A stretch of 58,665 nucleotides of DNA. Origin: an uncultured Negativibacillus sp. (GTDB taxonomy: Bacteria; Bacillota; Clostridia; Oscillospirales; Ruminococcaceae). The position numbers and the translations under genes were made by a program. Positions 15,002-23,227 of this stretch are shown piece by piece (position 1 is the first letter of the stretch; each line of letters starts with the position of its first letter). The notes beneath the pieces are model-generated. The model worked only from the letters and a program-made list of their open reading frames with translations, did no database searches and was not told where the DNA came from. The stretch spans positions 1-58,665 of the forward strand of contig NZ_CALXIN010000005.1 of NCBI RefSeq assembly GCF_944388365.1. Reading direction: 5' to 3'.

Positions 15002-17449
15002 CTATCCCAGCACCTTTTTGGCGATGTCTGCGGATGCCTTGGCATCCTTTGCATAGAAGTCAGCGCCGATTTTTGCGGCATATTCCTCGGTCAGCACGGC
15101 ACCACCCACCATGATTTTGCAGTCGAGTCCCTTTTGACGGAGGGCAGCGATGGTTTCCTCCATGCTTTTGAGGGTGGTGGTCATCAGGGCGCTGAGTCCC
15201 ACCAGACGAATGTGATGCTGTTCCACAGCGGCGACCACCTGCTCGGCAGGGACATCCCGTCCGAGGTCGATGACCGGATAACCGTAGTTTTCCAAAATCA
15301 CTTTGACAATATTCTTGCCGATGTCATGCACGTCGCCGTGGACAGTTGCCAGCACGATTCCTTTTTCGGAAAGGGACTGGGAAGAAGATTTTGCATTTGG
15401 ATGAACGGAAAAATAGTTCTTAATTTCTTCAAATCCGGACTGAGCTGCCTGGGCGGACTGGATCATCTGAGGAAGAAATATTTTTCCGGTTTCAAACTCC
15501 TGTCCGACGATATCCAATGCAGGGATGAGTCGGGTGTTGATGATCTCCTCCGGCTCGACAGAGCCGAGCAGCGCAGCCACTTCGCGGCGCACCGATTCAC
15601 CCAAACCTCGCTTGATGGCTTCGGTCAGGCTGTCGGCAGCTGCCTGAGCAGTGGGAGCTATTGTTGCTGCAACTGCAGCAGGTTTGGCACTGATGCGGGC
15701 AATTTCCTCAGGACGGCTGAAGTTTTCGATGTAGCGCGCAGCGTGAGCATCGTGGTTATAGAGCACCTCAAAGGCGCGGATGGCGTCGAGCATCGACGGG
15801 ACGTTTGGATTGATGATCGGCAAATCCAGCCCTGCTTCCAGCGCCATCAGCAAAAAGCTGTGGTTTAACAGTTCACGGTTTGGCAGACCAAACGAAATGT
15901 TGGAAACACCCAGTACCGTTTTGACGCCGAGTTTCTCTTTGACCATCCGCATGGCTTTGAGCGTTTCGACGACCTCCTTCTGCTGTACCGAGGCGGTCAG
16001 CGTCAGACAGTCGACGAAGATGTCCTCCTTCGGGATGCCATATTCGGCGGCGCGGCGGACGATGCGCTCCGCGACAGCAAAGCGCTGCTCAGCAAGCAGT
16101 GGGATGCCGGTCTCATCCATGGTCAGAGCGACCACGGCAGCGCCATATTTTTTGACCAGCGGCAGGATGGTTTGCAGCGATTTTTCCTCGCCATTGACCG
16201 AGTTGACAATCGGCTTTCCGTTGTAGACGCGCAGAGCAGCCTCGACCGCCTTTGGATTGGAGGAGTCGATCTGCAAAGGGGTATCCAGCACACTTTGCAG
16301 TTTTTTGACAACGGCAGGCAGCATGACAGCTTCGTCGATGTCCGGCATTCCCATGTTGACGTCGAGAATGTCTGCACCGGCTTCCACCTGGGAGATGCCC
16401 TGGCTGAGGATGTAGTCAAAATCCTGCTCCACAATGGCCTGTTTCAGCCGCTTTTTGCCGGTAGGATTGATGCGCTCTCCGATGATGCGCACGCGGTCAA
16501 CCGGCACAAAGCAGGTCGGCGTGCAGACGCCGGCAATACGGGTCGGTGCCGGCACCGAACAAGGCGTGTGTCGATCGAGCATTTGACGCAGTGCACGGAT
16601 AAACGCAGGGTCGGTGCCGCAGCATCCGCCCATCATGCAGATGCCAAGCGGCAGATATTCCTCCATGCAGGCGGCGAACTGGTTGGCGTCGATCGAGTAG
16701 AGGTTGGTCTGTGGGTCGGGAAGTCCTGCGTTTGCCTTGATGAAGATAGGGAGCGAGGTGTGCTCACGAAGCTCCCGAGCAAGCGGCAGCAGCTCCACCG
16801 GTCCCAACGAGCAGTTAAAGCCGATGGCGTCGGCGCCGAGTCCCTCAATGACGGCAGCCATCGAAGAGATGCAGCAGCCGGTAAAGGTGCGGCCGTTCTG
16901 CTCAAAGGTCATGGAAACGAGCAGCGGCAGCTGTTTGCCGAGCTTCTCACAGGTTTCTTTGGCGGCGAGGATGCCGGCTTTGACCTCGTACAGATCGGTC
17001 ATCGTTTCCAGCACGATGAGGTCGGCGCCGGCAGCGATACCGGCATTCATTTCCTCGGCAAAGATATCATAGGCCTGCTCAAAGGTGAGGGTGCCAGTCG
17101 GCTCCAGCAGCTCTCCAATAGGACCGACATCCAGCGCAACCAGTGCATCGGTGCCGCTGGATGCAGCCTTTGCATTTTGAATGGCCGCGGTGATGACCTG
17201 CTCGACGGTGTAGGAGCAGCCTGCCAGCTTTTTGCGGTTGGCTCCAAAGGTGTTGGCATAGAGGATGTTGGAGCCGGCTTGCAGGTATTCGCGGTGTACC
17301 TGGGTGACGACCTCAGGGTGAGTGAGGTTGAAGGTCTCGGGCTGGACGCCCAGCGGCAGACCGCGCTTTTGCAGCTGGGTGCCCATCGCTCCGTCCAGAA
17401 GCCAGAAGCGGTCGGCACGCTGCAAACAATCAATCAGAATATTTTCCAC
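15002..17449 (-). CDS. metH: B12-dependent methionine synthase, lacking the reactivation domain
   Basis: 815 residues, against about 1227 in E. coli MetH. Homocysteine domain 1-295 with zinc ligands Cys213 (FNCSLGP) and Cys276-Cys277 (GGCCG); pterin (methyl-tetrahydrofolate) domain about 317-590; helical cap about 590-695; cobalamin domain to the end with DVHDIGKN, His708 being the axial base. The C-terminal AdoMet reactivation domain is absent and is encoded separately just upstream (17430-18101). GTG 17449 is the start: AAAGGG lies 8 nt before it, and it overlaps the upstream gene by 20 bp, so the two are translationally close. Confidence 0.96.
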   Translation of the reverse strand: MENILIDCLQRADRFWLLDGAMGTQLQKRGLPLGVQPETFNLTHPEVVTQVHREYLQAGSNILYANTFGANRKKLAGCSYTVEQVITAAIQNAKAASSGTDALVALDVGPIGELLEPTGTLTFEQAYDIFAEEMNAGIAAGADLIVLETMTDLYEVKAGILAAKETCEKLGKQLPLLVSMTFEQNGRTFTGCCISSMAAVIEGLGADAIGFNCSLGPVELLPLARELREHTSLPIFIKANAGLPDPQTNLYSIDANQFAACMEEYLPLGICMMGGCCGTDPAFIRALRQMLDRHTPCSVPAPTRIAGVCTPTCFVPVDRVRIIGERINPTGKKRLKQAIVEQDFDYILSQGISQVEAGADILDVNMGMPDIDEAVMLPAVVKKLQSVLDTPLQIDSSNPKAVEAALRVYNGKPIVNSVNGEEKSLQTILPLVKKYGAAVVALTMDETGIPLLAEQRFAVAERIVRRAAEYGIPKEDIFVDCLTLTASVQQKEVVETLKAMRMVKEKLGVKTVLGVSNISFGLPNRELLNHSFLLMALEAGLDLPIINPNVPSMLDAIRAFEVLYNHDAHAARYIENFSRPEEIARISAKPAAVAATIAPTAQAAADSLTEAIKRGLGESVRREVAALLGSVEPEEIINTRLIPALDIVGQEFETGKIFLPQMIQSAQAAQSGFEEIKNYFSVHPNAKSSSQSLSEKGIVLATVHGDVHDIGKNIVKVILENYGYPVIDLGRDVPAEQVVAAVEQHHIRLVGLSALMTTTLKSMEETIAALRQKGLDCKIMVGGAVLTEEYAAKIGADFYAKDAKASADIAKKVLG

Positions 17450-18101
17450 AAAAGACACCCTTTCTTCGTAATTCACAGTCGTTGTTTCGAGGACAGATGG
17501 CGCAGGGGAGAGCAGTCTCATTAGGAACGACACCCTCCGGCAGAATACCTGCCACTGCTGTCACCGATTTGATGGGAATGAGCATCCCGGATGGACTTAA
17601 TGTCAGCCCGATCCTACGTCCGGCATCGAGCACACGCAAGAAATCTCCCTGTGCGATGAGCGGCAGGTCGCCGTAGCCACAGCTGAAACGGGTGGTCAGG
17701 CTTTTTCCCAAGGTCAGGGCAATCTGCTGCTGAGCGCCGTCGCAGACTTCCTCGATGGCGGCGGAGGCGGCTGCATCCAGCCACAGCGCCTGAGCCATGT
17801 CGCAAACCTGGGTGCGCCGGATGAGCGCGTCCACCTGCGGACCCAGTGTGGCACACAGCAGAACACAGTCGCTGCACCCTGACAGATGGCGGCGGATGTC
17901 CTGCCCTGTCAGAAAGGAGTCGAGCAGCGGCTGCACCGAATCGATTTGATAGTGATACCTTGGCTGCGCACAGTCCAGCACCTTTTGGCAGGCAGTCTGT
18001 GCCTGCTGCAAAAAGGCGTCCGGCAGCGGGTCGGGAGGTTTTGTTCCCAGTGCATAGCGCAGCACCTCCCGAATAGGGATGGAGGTCAACCTGTACTGCA
18101 T
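17430..18101 (-). CDS. Methionine synthase reactivation (AdoMet-binding) subunit
   Basis: 223 residues resembling the C-terminal activation domain of MetH: RFSCGYGDLPL near 140-150 (RxxxGYGD motif that holds AdoMet) and RRIGLTLSPSGMLIPIKSVT near 161-180. It should bind AdoMet and remethylate cob(II)alamin on the separate MetH core after oxidation, using a flavoprotein electron donor not seen here. The tail has a Cys cluster (CAICPRNNDC ... GVFC) that is not part of the E. coli domain and could bind metal. It lies between metF and metH in one operon, overlapping metH by 20 bp. Confidence 0.9.
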   Translation of the reverse strand: MQYRLTSIPIREVLRYALGTKPPDPLPDAFLQQAQTACQKVLDCAQPRYHYQIDSVQPLLDSFLTGQDIRRHLSGCSDCVLLCATLGPQVDALIRRTQVCDMAQALWLDAAASAAIEEVCDGAQQQIALTLGKSLTTRFSCGYGDLPLIAQGDFLRVLDAGRRIGLTLSPSGMLIPIKSVTAVAGILPEGVVPNETALPCAICPRNNDCELRRKGVFCGKYSD

Positions 18102-18113
18102 GAGGACACTCCT

Positions 18114-18989
18114 TTAGCGGTTGGAACAGCGGATCAGGCTTGCCACCGACTGACTGATTCTGCGTGCAATGAGCGGATTGTTCATGGTGTACAGATGGAT
18201 GCCCTGCACGCCGTTGGAGATGAGGTCGACAATCTGCTCCACCGCATAGGCGATGCCTGCATCCTGCATGGCGACGGGATCATCGCCATAACGGTGCATG
18301 ATCTTTACAAACTTTTTGGGCAGGCTGGCGCCGCACAGCGACACCATCCGTTCAATCTGTTTGCGGTTGGTCACCGGCATGATGCCCGCTTCCACCGGCA
18401 CCATGATACCGGCCTCACGCACACGGTAAAGGAAGTTATAAAAGTCATTGTTGTCAAAAAACAGCTGGGAAATCAGATGGGAAGCACCGGCGTCCACCTT
18501 TTCCTTCAGATGGAGGATGTCCTCCTCCATATCGGGACATTCAGGGTGTACCTCGGGATAGCAGGCGGCAGCAATGTCAAAGTCACCGTGGCTGTGCAGC
18601 TCCCGAATCAGATCACCGGCATAGTGGTAGTCGGTCTGAGGCGGAACATTGGGGTTAATATCTCCGCGCAGTGCCAGAATATTTTCGATGTCGTTCTGGC
18701 GCAGGTCATCCAGCACCTGACCGATGTGTTCCCGTGTCGAATTGACACAGGTCAGGTGGGCCAGAGGTTCGATATGATACTTGTGCTTGATGGTGGAGGC
18801 AATCTCCACCGTTGAGCGGTCGGCAGGATTGCCGCCCGCACCGTAGGTGACGCTGATAAAGTCAGGGGAAAGATCGACAAGCTCCTCCAGGGTGTCATAG
18901 ATGGTCTGAATCGAGCTGGTCTTTTTGGGAGGGAACACCTCGAAAGAATAGACGATTTTCTTTTGTTCAAATAGTGAGTTTAATTTCAT
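18114..18989 (-). CDS. metF: Methylenetetrahydrofolate reductase
   Basis: 291 residues, the standard bacterial length. FAD-dependent reduction of methylene-THF to methyl-THF, the methyl donor for the downstream MetH. Typical features: the Glu in FEVFPPK near residue 18, VTYGAGG near 50, and LALRGD near 105. ATG 18989 follows GAGGA. It is first in the operon metF / activation subunit / metH, from a promoter at 19069-19097. I looked for a SAM or cobalamin riboswitch in the 80-nt leader and saw none, which is unusual for such an operon in Firmicutes. Confidence 0.95.
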   Translation of the reverse strand: MKLNSLFEQKKIVYSFEVFPPKKTSSIQTIYDTLEELVDLSPDFISVTYGAGGNPADRSTVEIASTIKHKYHIEPLAHLTCVNSTREHIGQVLDDLRQNDIENILALRGDINPNVPPQTDYHYAGDLIRELHSHGDFDIAAACYPEVHPECPDMEEDILHLKEKVDAGASHLISQLFFDNNDFYNFLYRVREAGIMVPVEAGIMPVTNRKQIERMVSLCGASLPKKFVKIMHRYGDDPVAMQDAGIAYAVEQIVDLISNGVQGIHLYTMNNPLIARRISQSVASLIRCSNR

Positions 18990-19068
18990 CTGTCCTCAAG
19001 CCTTTCATGATTTTTTTATTACACAGTTTGTACGCAAATTCGGAATCAAACAAAAAACGATTTATTAC

Positions 19069-19097
19069 ATTATAGGGAAAAAGCGGTTCGATGTAAA
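19069..19097 (-). promoter_or_regulatory. Promoter of the metF operon
   Basis: Minus strand: TTTACA (19092-19097), 17 nt, TATAAT (19069-19074). Confidence 0.65.
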
Positions 19098-19164
19098 GGA
19101 AAAATATCAAACACGAGGGTATCCCGAACCGGACAGAGAAAAACGAGATAATTGTCGGAGGACC

Positions 19165-19193
19165 TTGCCCGAAGGAGATGGCTATGTTATAAT
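19165..19193 (+). promoter_or_regulatory. Promoter of the GNAT gene
   Basis: TTGCCC (19165-19170), 17 nt, TATAAT (19188-19193). Confidence 0.6.
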
Positions 19194-19226
19194 GAAGGTC
19201 AACAATGATAAGGAGGGATACAAACG

Positions 19227-19667
19227 ATGGAAATTCGTGATTTCAGACCAGAGGACCGACAGGAATATCTGGACATGTCGGTTGATTTTTATTCGGGAGA
19301 TGCGTCCCTGTTTGATGTGGATATGAAAAAGTTTGAGGATACCTTTGAAATCGGAGTCAAAGGCTCTCCATTGATGCGTGGACTGACCATCACCGAGGGA
19401 GAAGAAATCATCGGCTATGGTCTGCTGGCGCTCTACTGGAGCTGTGAAGCGGGCGGATTTACCGTACAGGTGGAGGAACTCTACTTTAAGCCGCAGATCC
19501 GCGGCAAAGGCTGCGGACATAAGTTTTTCCAGTGGCTGTTTGAGGAATACCCGCAGGCAAAACGTTTCCGCCTGGAGGTGTGTCCACACAATCCAAAGGC
19601 AAAGTTGTTGTACAGCCGTTTAGGGTTTAAAGATCTGGATTACGGACAGATGATTTTGGACAGATAA
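19227..19667 (+). CDS. GNAT-family N-acetyltransferase
   Basis: 146 residues forming one GNAT domain. The acetyl-CoA loop is RGKGCGHKF near 92-100, after the beta-strand VQVEELYFKPQI; the C-terminal part has the usual NPKAKLLYSRLGF. GNAT enzymes transfer acetyl groups to amines on proteins or small molecules; the acceptor here is unknown. AAGGAGG precedes the ATG. Single gene with its own promoter and a strong bidirectional terminator. Confidence 0.92.
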   Translation: MEIRDFRPEDRQEYLDMSVDFYSGDASLFDVDMKKFEDTFEIGVKGSPLMRGLTITEGEEIIGYGLLALYWSCEAGGFTVQVEELYFKPQIRGKGCGHKFFQWLFEEYPQAKRFRLEVCPHNPKAKLLYSRLGFKDLDYGQMILDR

Positions 19668-19680
19668 ATGACAGAAAATA

Positions 19681-19719
19681 AAACAGGACGCCCAAAGCAT
19701 TGCTTTGGGCGTCCTGTTT
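19681..19719. terminator. Bidirectional terminator
   Basis: 18-bp perfect stem (19681-19698 and 19702-19719, loop ATT), AAA/TTT flanked, between the convergent GNAT and ParB-domain genes. Confidence 0.9.
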
Positions 19720-19721
19720 GT

Positions 19722-20348
19722 TTATCCTTTTTGAGCAAAATAATCGTCGCAGAATTTCCACCAGAGCGCTTTATAGTCCTGGTCGGACAGCGGCTGCAAG
19801 TCAGCAACACGGAAAATATTGCGTTCCTGCGCCATTCTGACAAAGTCCGGAAGATAATCGCCGCTGTCCTCTGCATCGTAGATGTAGCATTGCCCGATTC
19901 CCATTTGCAGAGCAGCATACAGTCTGGTGTGCCCGTCACAAATATAGTTGGTATCGGGATGGACAGGGATGATGAGATGATGGGCGTCCTTTACCCATTG
20001 GGAACATTGTGCCATCTTATCCAGATTGACATAAAACTGGGAGGGCTGCAAGGTGTCGATCTCCACCAACCGCAGCTCGACAGGAGGGAAGGCTTTCAGC
20101 AGACGGTGCTGCTCATCCAGAAACTGGGTGACATGAAAGCTGTAAAACCGAAATTCCTGGATGACTTCCTCCAGAAGAAGCTGATTTTCCAGCACGGCTT
20201 GGTCGCAGTGGATGACAGCCTGTTCAGGGTTTAAAATTTCAAAAGATACGACCGAGTCACCAGCTAAAAAGGCTGTGTGACAAGCGATCCATCGAAGGTC
20301 TGCACTCGGGTGCTCATCGGGCGACTCGATGCGTTTGATGTTGGTCAT
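19722..20348 (-). CDS. Stand-alone ParB/Srx-domain protein
   Basis: 208 residues. A ParB N-terminal-like (ParB/sulfiredoxin) fold spans about 93-158: VEIDTLQPSQFYVN, then the motif YICDGHTRLYAALQMG with DGHTR at 138-142, which in ParB-type proteins binds CTP or phosphate. There is no DNA-binding HTH or partner parA, so chromosome partition is unlikely. Flanks (1-92 and 160-208) are not recognised. The ATG follows GGAAAGGA. It shares a strand with the small membrane protein 15 bp upstream, probably one transcript. Confidence 0.75.
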   Translation of the reverse strand: MTNIKRIESPDEHPSADLRWIACHTAFLAGDSVVSFEILNPEQAVIHCDQAVLENQLLLEEVIQEFRFYSFHVTQFLDEQHRLLKAFPPVELRLVEIDTLQPSQFYVNLDKMAQCSQWVKDAHHLIIPVHPDTNYICDGHTRLYAALQMGIGQCYIYDAEDSGDYLPDFVRMAQERNIFRVADLQPLSDQDYKALWWKFCDDYFAQKG

Positions 20349-20363
20349 AGGATTCCTTTCCGC

Positions 20364-20618
20364 TTATGCGCTGTACGGCAGAATCATCAGACTGAGGAAC
20401 AGCAAAATTGCCATGGCAAGGTTAAAGGACAGAACAATCCACCGGCGATGAAGTCCGCAGTAGACGGTGGTAGCCAGAAACAAAACCAATGCTGCCAGCC
20501 AGCTGATGAACACCGGTGTCTGTTGATAGCCGTTTGTATAAAAGAAATAGATCAGGGTCAGAACGATGGACAACCCCTGAAGAATCAGATAGCGTTTATC
20601 TGAAAACAGTTTTTTCAT
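20364..20618 (-). CDS. Small membrane protein, unknown
   Basis: 84 residues with about three membrane helices. The ATG at 20618 is preceded by TTTGGAGG at 6 nt, which decides against the longer upstream frame. It is followed after 15 bp by the ParB-domain gene. No family recognised. Confidence 0.65.
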   Translation of the reverse strand: MKKLFSDKRYLILQGLSIVLTLIYFFYTNGYQQTPVFISWLAALVLFLATTVYCGLHRRWIVLSFNLAMAILLFLSLMILPYSA

Positions 20619-20768
20619 AGGAAACCTCCAAAGTTGAGAGATGATGGAATTTTGGTTGCTTCTCATAAGTCGGTTTTTTCATCAGCCTCCAAAATCAGGT
20701 AACTGCCGCTGCTTTTTTGAGTATAACACGCGAAGATGAATTTTTCTACAAAAATCAAGAAAAACCTA

Positions 20769-20819
20769 TTGACAGGTGGAAAATAGTGTGATACTGTATA
20801 TATACGATATATACAGTAT
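20769..20819 (+). promoter_or_regulatory. Promoter with GntR operator
   Basis: TTGACA (20769-20774), 17 nt, TACTGT (20792-20797). A perfect palindrome with 13-bp arms (20791-20803 and 20807-20819, core ACTGTATATAT-ACG-ATATATACAGT in halves) covers the -10 box and start point. This is the expected site for autorepression by the YtrA-type GntR protein encoded next. Confidence 0.8.
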
Positions 20820-20846
20820 ATACGGACAGCAAGGAACGGTGATTTT

Positions 20847-21218
20847 TTGAATCTGATAATCAGTAATTCCAGCGGCAGACCGATCTATGAACAGATCACC
20901 GCCCAGATCAAAAACAGCATTATCAGCGGCGAATTGCAGGAGGGAGAGGCGCTTCCCTCGATGCGCGCGCTGGCAAAGGATCTGCACATCAGTGTGATTA
21001 CCACCAAACGTGCCTATGAAGATCTGGAGCGGGACGGATTTGTGGTGACGGTTGCCTCCAAAGGGTGCTTTGTTGCACCAAGAAATCTGGAACTCATGCG
21101 GGAGGAGCAGCGCAAAAAGGTAGAAGGTGCGCTGCAGCAGGCGGTCGATCAGGCAAAGATGGCGTCGATCACCCTTTCAGAGCTTCAGGAGATGCTCAAA
21201 CTTTTGTATGAGGAATAG
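20847..21218 (+). CDS. GntR-family regulator, YtrA type (module 1)
   Basis: 123 residues: winged HTH at about 10-78 (RPIYEQITAQIKNSIISGEL, then LPSMRALAKDLHISVITTKR), followed by a short helical dimerisation tail of about 45 residues, which defines the YtrA subgroup. Such proteins repress the ABC transporter genes in their own operon. The start is TTG 20847. The palindrome at 20791-20819 is its likely operator. It is followed after 28 bp by the ATPase. Confidence 0.92.
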   Translation: MNLIISNSSGRPIYEQITAQIKNSIISGELQEGEALPSMRALAKDLHISVITTKRAYEDLERDGFVVTVASKGCFVAPRNLELMREEQRKKVEGALQQAVDQAKMASITLSELQEMLKLLYEE

Positions 21219-21246
21219 ATCTTTTTGCAGAAAAGGGGTCAGAAGT

Positions 21247-22098
21247 ATGGAAAATAGTATGATGCTTTCGGTCAATCATCTTTGCAAAAACTATGAGAAG
21301 TTTACTCTTTCGGATGTTTCCTTCTCCCTTCCAAAGGGAAGTATCATGGGACTGATCGGCGAAAATGGCGCAGGCAAGTCCACTACAATGAAAATTATTC
21401 TCGGGATGACCTGTTCGGACGGTGGAAGTGTCTCTGTCTTTGGGCATGAGGGCATCCGCGCAGAGGATCGGGAAAAAATCGGTGTTGTCTTTGATGAACT
21501 GCCGTTTGTACAGACGATGTTTACCTCTCACCTGGGGAAGGTGATGAAGGGTGCCTATAAAAACTGGGATCAGAAACAATATGAGGAATATCTTCGGAAG
21601 TTTGCTCTGCCAGATAAAAAGGAGCTCAAGGATTTCTCCCGCGGCATGAAGATGAAGCTGTCGCTGGCGGTGGCTTTAAGCCACAATGCCAAGCTGCTCA
21701 TCCTCGATGAGCCGACCAGCGGATTGGACCCTGTGGTTCGCTCGGAGATTCTGGACATCTTTCTGGATTTTATCTCGGACGGTGAGCGTTCGGTACTGGT
21801 ATCTTCCCACATCACCAGCGACCTGGAAAAGGTAGCGGATTATATCACCTTTATCCACAACGGCAGACTGATGCTGTGCGAAAACAAGGATGACATTCTG
21901 TATGGATATGGCATTGCCAAAGCCGACCAGGACACCATCGACCATCTCGACAGCGAGCTGGTCCTCAAAAAGAAAAAAGGCAAGTATGGAAGCGAGGCGC
22001 TGGTGAAGGATAAAGAAGCATTCTTGCACCAGTATCCCGATATTTTGGTGGACAATATCAATCTGGACGAGCTGATGCTTCTGCTGTGTTCCGACTAA
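21247..22098 (+). CDS. ABC transporter ATPase (module 1)
   Basis: 283 residues. Walker A GENGAGKST, Walker B LLILDEPTSGLD, and a degenerate signature FSRGMKMKL in place of LSGGQ. The C-terminal ~70 residues are an extra domain after the H-loop. AAGGGG precedes ATG 21247. It energises the permease encoded 24 bp downstream, as in YtrBCDEF- or bacitracin-type ABC-2 exporters; substrate unknown. Confidence 0.93.
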   Translation: MENSMMLSVNHLCKNYEKFTLSDVSFSLPKGSIMGLIGENGAGKSTTMKIILGMTCSDGGSVSVFGHEGIRAEDREKIGVVFDELPFVQTMFTSHLGKVMKGAYKNWDQKQYEEYLRKFALPDKKELKDFSRGMKMKLSLAVALSHNAKLLILDEPTSGLDPVVRSEILDIFLDFISDGERSVLVSSHITSDLEKVADYITFIHNGRLMLCENKDDILYGYGIAKADQDTIDHLDSELVLKKKKGKYGSEALVKDKEAFLHQYPDILVDNINLDELMLLLCSD

Positions 22099-22122
22099 GT
22101 GCTGCGGAAAGAAGGGAATTTT

Positions 22123-22740
22123 ATGAAGGGCTTGATTTTAAACGATTTTTACGCGATGAGAAAGCTGCTCAAAAGCATTCTGTTTGTCTTTGTTATTTTT
22201 GGCGTTATCTGGGGAATTGGAAAACAGCCGACGACCGGCGCTCTGGTGATCTCAGTCATGGGAATCAGCTATCTGTTTAACCTTTTCTCCTACGATGAAT
22301 ATTACCATTGGGAGCAGTATGCGGCAATCCTTCCGGTGACCCGCAAACAGATCGTACTGGCACGCTATGCCACCTTTGGCATCACTGCGCTATTGACGCT
22401 GGCAATTTCGCTTGTTTATGTGATTGCGCTGGGTGGCATCGCTGACTGTGCCATGGTGCTGGTGACCATCCTGTGTATGCAGGGCTATACGGCGGCGGTG
22501 ATTATTCCGGTCGCATATAAGTTTGGAATCCAGCGCGGACGCATCCTGTATGTTCTGCTGATGTTTGTTCCGTTTGGAGTTTTGCTGGGACTTATGACGG
22601 CACTTCAGCTGGGCGGCGGCTTTTCGCCGGATGGTTCTATGCTGGCGGGAATACTGGTCGGTGTGGTCGCAGTCGTCGCTTTGATGGTGGCAATTTCCAT
22701 CAAAATCTCCATTGGCATTGTCAGCAAAAAGACCTTTTAA
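22123..22740 (+). CDS. ABC-2-type permease (module 1)
   Basis: 205 residues with about six membrane helices, beginning MKGLILNDFYAMRKLLKSIL, the cytoplasmic entry segment common in ABC-2 permeases of this type. AAGAAGGG precedes the ATG. It overlaps the convergent gene at 22737 so that the two stop codons share bases. Confidence 0.88.
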   Translation: MKGLILNDFYAMRKLLKSILFVFVIFGVIWGIGKQPTTGALVISVMGISYLFNLFSYDEYYHWEQYAAILPVTRKQIVLARYATFGITALLTLAISLVYVIALGGIADCAMVLVTILCMQGYTAAVIIPVAYKFGIQRGRILYVLLMFVPFGVLLGLMTALQLGGGFSPDGSMLAGILVGVVAVVALMVAISIKISIGIVSKKTF

Positions 22741-23129
22741 ATGCCGCTTAGTTTCCAGAGCAGATACAAACCGCCGCCCAGCGTGCGAAAGCGAGCGGGA
22801 ATAAAAAAGCGAAAGCGCAGATAATCTTGTTTTAACCGGTCGATCAGCTGGCTGGTTTTGAGTGCAGATAACTCCTTTTTCAATCCAAAGAAACTGATGG
22901 AAAGGACATCCGTGTCATCGAACGGATGTCCTTTCCCATCTGTGGACAGCGGCTGAGAAGAGGAAAGGGAGGCAGAAATCAGCGGTTCCTGGATGCCGCT
23001 GTCCCGCCCGTAGGCGATATAAAGAAATGCAGTGACAAATAACAGAAAAATCAGGCTGATAAAAAAGCTTTCCCAGAACCAGCGCCACTGGCGGGAAGTA
23101 AATAGTTGACGTTTTTTAAAATGGTGCAT
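22737..23129 (-). CDS. Single-pass membrane protein, unknown
   Basis: 130 residues: a basic N-terminus (HHFKKRQLFTSRQWRW), one membrane helix (about 18-40) and an outside Ser-rich stretch, then a basic C-terminal segment. ATG 23129 follows AGGAGGAG by about 5 nt. Oddly, it contains a 15-bp perfect hairpin (22899-22936) identical in core to the intergenic terminators at 9171 and 9998, suggesting that a mobile or repeated hairpin was absorbed into the reading frame. Coding potential is therefore less certain past that point. Confidence 0.65.
   Translation of the reverse strand: MHHFKKRQLFTSRQWRWFWESFFISLIFLLFVTAFLYIAYGRDSGIQEPLISASLSSSQPLSTDGKGHPFDDTDVLSISFFGLKKELSALKTSQLIDRLKQDYLRFRFFIPARFRTLGGGLYLLWKLSGI
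22899..22936. repeat. GGACATCC hairpin inside a coding region
   Basis: Perfect 15-bp arms (22899-22913 and 22922-22936) with the core GGACATCCG/CGGATGTCC shared with 9171-9199 and 9998-10025. It is in frame with the gene at 22737-23129. Confidence 0.75.
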
Positions 23130-23181
23130 CGTCACTCCTCCTTGGTAAAAGAGGATGCACCAAAAGCAGGAGAATATACGA

Positions 23182-23217
23182 AAAAAAGGATGTATGCAGC
23201 TGCATACATCCTTTTTT
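23182..23217 (-). terminator. Terminator of the LysM-G5-M23 gene
   Basis: Perfect palindrome with 18-bp arms (23182-23199 and 23200-23217), A/T runs at both outer ends, 10 bp past the stop codon. Confidence 0.9.
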
Positions 23218-23227
23218 ATGGTTCATA

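Noticed and set aside
18990..19100. SAM or cobalamin riboswitch before metF
   Set aside because: None of the conserved boxes could be found by eye in the short leader.
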